Shown here piece by piece: positions 5,735 to 7,103 of a stretch of DNA of 7,103 nucleotides (its first letter is position 1; every line of letters begins with the position of its first letter). The notes beneath the pieces were generated by a model, which was not told the DNA's origin, ran no database searches, and saw only the letters and a program-made list of their open reading frames with translations. The stretch comes from Rhodocyclaceae bacterium (GTDB lineage: Bacteria; Pseudomonadota; Gammaproteobacteria; Burkholderiales; Rhodocyclaceae): positions 1-7,103 of the forward strand of contig JAUXNZ010000140.1 in the NCBI GenBank assembly GCA_030682595.1, read 5' to 3'. A program made the position numbers and the translations under genes.

Positions 5735-6363
5735 TTCTGCACCGCCTTTGCGTTCGCCCGCGTCAGCTGTAGAGCCACCAGGGCAGTCGTAATCTGTTGC
5801 ACCAGGTCTGATAAATCCTGACATTCCCTGGCAGCCATCGCGGCCAGCTTTTCCCGCCGCGCTGTCATCAGGTACGCCACGCTGCCCTTGCCGCTGGCGA
5901 CTTCCCACGAGACTTGATTGAGAAAGCAGTCCCGGGCGGCACCACAATCCTGGTGCCAGCCGATTGCGACAATGCCCTCGCGCACGTCCCTAAGGATACA
6001 AGCCGGCCCAAGGTTGTAAATCACCAGCGGCAGCCAGCCGGCGACATCAAGCTGCCAGCTGTCGAAAATCCTTGCTGCCTCGATGCGCGCGGCCTTTTTC
6101 CGCGCCTCAAAGGCACGTTCTTCTGCCGCCGCAGCCTTGGCCTGCTTGCTGCGCCTGTCGTGTAGCCTTTCGAGAATCTTCGCCGCCGCGTGAAGCGTCG
6201 CGGCTTCGGCCTCGTCGAAATCCGCCTTGTACTGCTCAATGTCGGCCTGCGTCTGCATAAACGCCTCATGGCCTTTTACTACTGCCCGTATAGCCGTCGC
6301 GGCACGCTTTACATGCGCAGCGCCTCCGGAAATCTGCTTGCTGGTCGCGCGGTTGGAAAACAT
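5731..6363 (-). CDS. Coiled-coil protein of unknown function
   Basis: I do not recognise this 210-aa protein. Residues 15-100 are rich in Ala, Lys, Glu and Arg and look like one long helix or coiled coil (AEAATLHAAAKILERLHDRR, EERAFEARKKAARIEAAR). A more hydrophobic central part follows (101-165: WQLDVAGWLPLVIYNLGPAC, IVAIGWHQDC), with four cysteines between 121 and 181, and a final helix (165-205) ends AKAVQK. No signal peptide or certain membrane span is present. ATG 6361-6363 overlaps the previous stop by one base (TAATG), with AAGGAG ten bases upstream; the 3' end overlaps the FlhD-like gene by four bases. Both overlaps point to one coupled operon. A structural or assembly role in a mobile element is possible but not shown. 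Confidence 0.75.
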   Translation of the reverse strand: MFSNRATSKQISGGAAHVKRAATAIRAVVKGHEAFMQTQADIEQYKADFDEAEAATLHAAAKILERLHDRRSKQAKAAAAEERAFEARKKAARIEAARIFDSWQLDVAGWLPLVIYNLGPACILRDVREGIVAIGWHQDCGAARDCFLNQVSWEVASGKGSVAYLMTARREKLAAMAARECQDLSDLVQQITTALVALQLTRANAKAVQK

Positions 6364-6611
6364 TATTTCTGCACTCCTTTGCTAGTCTGAGCCTGCTCGA
6401 TCATCCGCTGCACCGCCGGATCACTGCAAAACGCCGGCAGTAGTACCGGCCCGCCCAGCACTACAAATAGAGCACCCCACTTCAAAAACCGCACGACCAG
6501 GCTGCCCAAATAGTCACCCACGCGCCAGCCGATGCCGGCGCCTAGGCCGCCGCCAAGGCCAAGGCCAAAAGCCGCCTTGAAGTTGTCCCAGAATCCGCCT
6601 TCGATTTTCAT
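6363..6611 (-). CDS. Small glycine-rich membrane protein
   Basis: An 82-aa protein of unknown function. After MKIEGGFWDNFKAAF comes a glycine-zipper-like segment GLGLGGGLGAGIGW (16-29), then a second hydrophobic span (about 39-61: VVRFLKWGALFVVLGGPVLL), then a polar tail ending SKGVQK. Two inner-membrane segments or one hairpin insertion are likely; there is no cleavable signal peptide. ATG 6611 is chosen because AAGGAC (6618-6623) precedes it by about seven bases; a longer frame runs upstream into the neighbouring gene. It starts 11 nt after the 73-aa gene and ends one base inside the coiled-coil gene. Size and features would suit a small phage coat, holin-like or pore protein, but that is inference only. 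Confidence 0.75.
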   Translation of the reverse strand: MKIEGGFWDNFKAAFGLGLGGGLGAGIGWRVGDYLGSLVVRFLKWGALFVVLGGPVLLPAFCSDPAVQRMIEQAQTSKGVQK

Positions 6612-6622
6612 GCCAATGTCCT

Positions 6623-6844
6623 TCAGAAATTGGTACGGGTGGCCCACTTGTGGCCGGTGAAGATGGAGCACTCGTCTTGGCGGATCGGCTGGCCGTCCTC
6701 GAAGATTGTGAGGGTGCCTTCGCCGTACAGCTCACCGCGGACATATTCGCGGCCGGCAATGACAGCGGCGCGGATGGACTTAGCGGGGCGGGATCCGCTG
6801 AGGAAGCTGCTGTTGTTTTTGGCGGACCATGTGATTTTGCTCAT
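6623..6844 (-). CDS. Small conserved-looking protein of unknown function (73 aa)
   Basis: A 73-aa soluble protein starting MSKITWSAKNNSSFLSG. The first half is basic and polar, and the second has strand-like stretches (EYVRGELYGEGTLTIFEDG, ECSIFTGHKW). There is no signal peptide or membrane segment. The frame offers ATG at 6850 and 6844. GGAG sits six bases before 6844 and directly against 6850, so 6844 is the start. The stop TGA (6623-6625) is part of TGAAGGAC, which also serves as the ribosome binding site of the next gene, evidence that the two are a designed operon pair. I cannot assign a family. Confidence 0.72.
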   Translation of the reverse strand: MSKITWSAKNNSSFLSGSRPAKSIRAAVIAGREYVRGELYGEGTLTIFEDGQPIRQDECSIFTGHKWATRTNF

Positions 6845-6878
6845 TTTCATCTCCAGCCCCTGAATCCCGAGGCGCGGT

Positions 6879-6893
6879 TGTCGTGTATCGACA
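6879..6893. repeat. Short dyad upstream of the 73-aa gene
   Basis: TGTCG and CGACA flank TGTAT, giving a perfect 5-bp dyad in the 116-bp gap before the minus-strand gene cluster. It could be an operator half-site pair; it is short enough to be chance. Confidence 0.3.
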
Positions 6894-6913
6894 CATGCTC
6901 ATCTTCTCAAGTC

Positions 6914-6951
6914 GCCCCCCGATTTCAAGGGGGCATTTGTTGATAAATGCC
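6914..6951. promoter_or_regulatory. Two overlapping, mutually exclusive hairpins in the gap before the small-gene cluster
   Basis: Hairpin A is GCCCCC (6914-6919) / GGGGGC (6929-6934) with a 9-nt loop. Hairpin B is GGCATTT (6932-6938) / AAATGCC (6945-6951) with a 6-nt loop. They share GGC at 6932-6934, so both cannot form fully at once. On the minus strand B is transcribed first, then A, then the 73-aa gene. Neither has a proper U-run on the minus strand; on the plus strand A is followed by ATTTGTT. An attenuator-like switch, a bidirectional terminator or a structured single-strand origin are all possible. Confidence 0.5.
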
Positions 6952-6960
6952 TGGTCGCGG

Positions 6961-7103
6961 TCAATCTTCGCCGGGCATCATTACTGTGATAACCGGTTCG
7001 CCCTGGTCGCCCGGCCCACAGATTGCCTTGAGCACGGTCAGCCGCGGCTTGACTCCACGGCCTCCACGCGGCACGCGGTACATCTGAAAACGGATCTCCG
7101 ACC
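6961..7103 (-). CDS. C-terminal end of an unknown protein (partial, enters from right edge)
   Basis: An open frame of 46 codons runs from the right edge to TGA at 6961-6963. It reads SEIRFQMYRVPRGGRGV, then KPRLTVLKAICGPGDQGEP, then VITVMMPGED. Basic Arg/Gly-rich residues near the visible start and the acidic end look like a genuine protein C-terminus. I cannot name the family. An internal ATG at 7081-7083 would give a 40-aa protein, but it has no good ribosome binding site, so the gene probably extends beyond the window. It would be the gene before the small-gene cluster on the same strand. Confidence 0.55.
   Translation of the reverse strand, partial: SEIRFQMYRVPRGGRGVKPRLTVLKAICGPGDQGEPVITVMMPGED

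Noticed and set aside
5735..5947. N-terminal extension of the FlhD-like gene
   Set aside because: It overlaps the coiled-coil gene in another frame; the ATGA overlap at 5731-5734 gives a natural coupled start.
6840..6960. Sigma-70 promoter for the small-gene operon
   Set aside because: TTGAAA and TTGAGA occur on the minus strand, but the matching -10 positions (AAGATG, TACACG) are poor.
1..7103. CRISPR array, transposase or rRNA
   Set aside because: No regularly spaced repeats, no recognisable transposase or IS ends, and no rRNA sequence were seen.

Overview
The window looks like a chromosomal segment of a GC-rich betaproteobacterium, plausibly of the Rhodocyclales. This rests on gene order (trmJ, cysE, iscR, then a cysteine desulfurase, with suhB divergent) and on protein resemblance judged by eye; no database search was run. 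The left 4.5 kb is conserved core genome. The right 2.5 kb is accessory and mostly made of genes I cannot name.

Core part, minus strand (3318 down to 1): trmJ (tRNA position-32 2'-O-methyltransferase), cysE (serine acetyltransferase), iscR (Fe-S-sensing Rrf2 repressor) and a PLP cysteine desulfurase of the NifS/IscS family that runs off the left edge. CysE makes O-acetylserine for cysteine synthesis, the desulfurase takes sulfur from cysteine for Fe-S assembly, and IscR senses Fe-S status. Near-identical promoter elements (GTTGAC-N7-ATCGGGAA) precede both cysE and iscR and resemble type 1 IscR sites, so cysteine supply and Fe-S assembly may be co-regulated.

Core part, plus strand (3382 to 4487): suhB (inositol-monophosphatase family), then a strong stable-RNA promoter, tRNA-Gly(GCC), an intrinsic terminator and tRNA-Cys(GCA).

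Boundary (4488 to 4656): a non-coding stretch just after tRNA-Cys holds a long inverted repeat enclosing smaller hairpins, then three GTCCCA repeats. It is followed by a lone plus-strand gene for a predicted exported protein with a TTG start (4657 to 5364).

Accessory part, minus strand (7103 down to 5399): a tightly packed set of small genes. In transcription order these are the C-terminal end of an unknown protein, a gap with overlapping hairpins, a 73-aa protein, an 82-aa glycine-rich membrane protein, a 210-aa coiled-coil protein and a 111-aa FlhD-like protein. The last three are joined by stop/start overlaps or an 11-nt gap. The compact layout beside a tRNA suggests a phage or other mobile element, but no integrase, capsid, replication or transfer gene is visible, so its type is unresolved.
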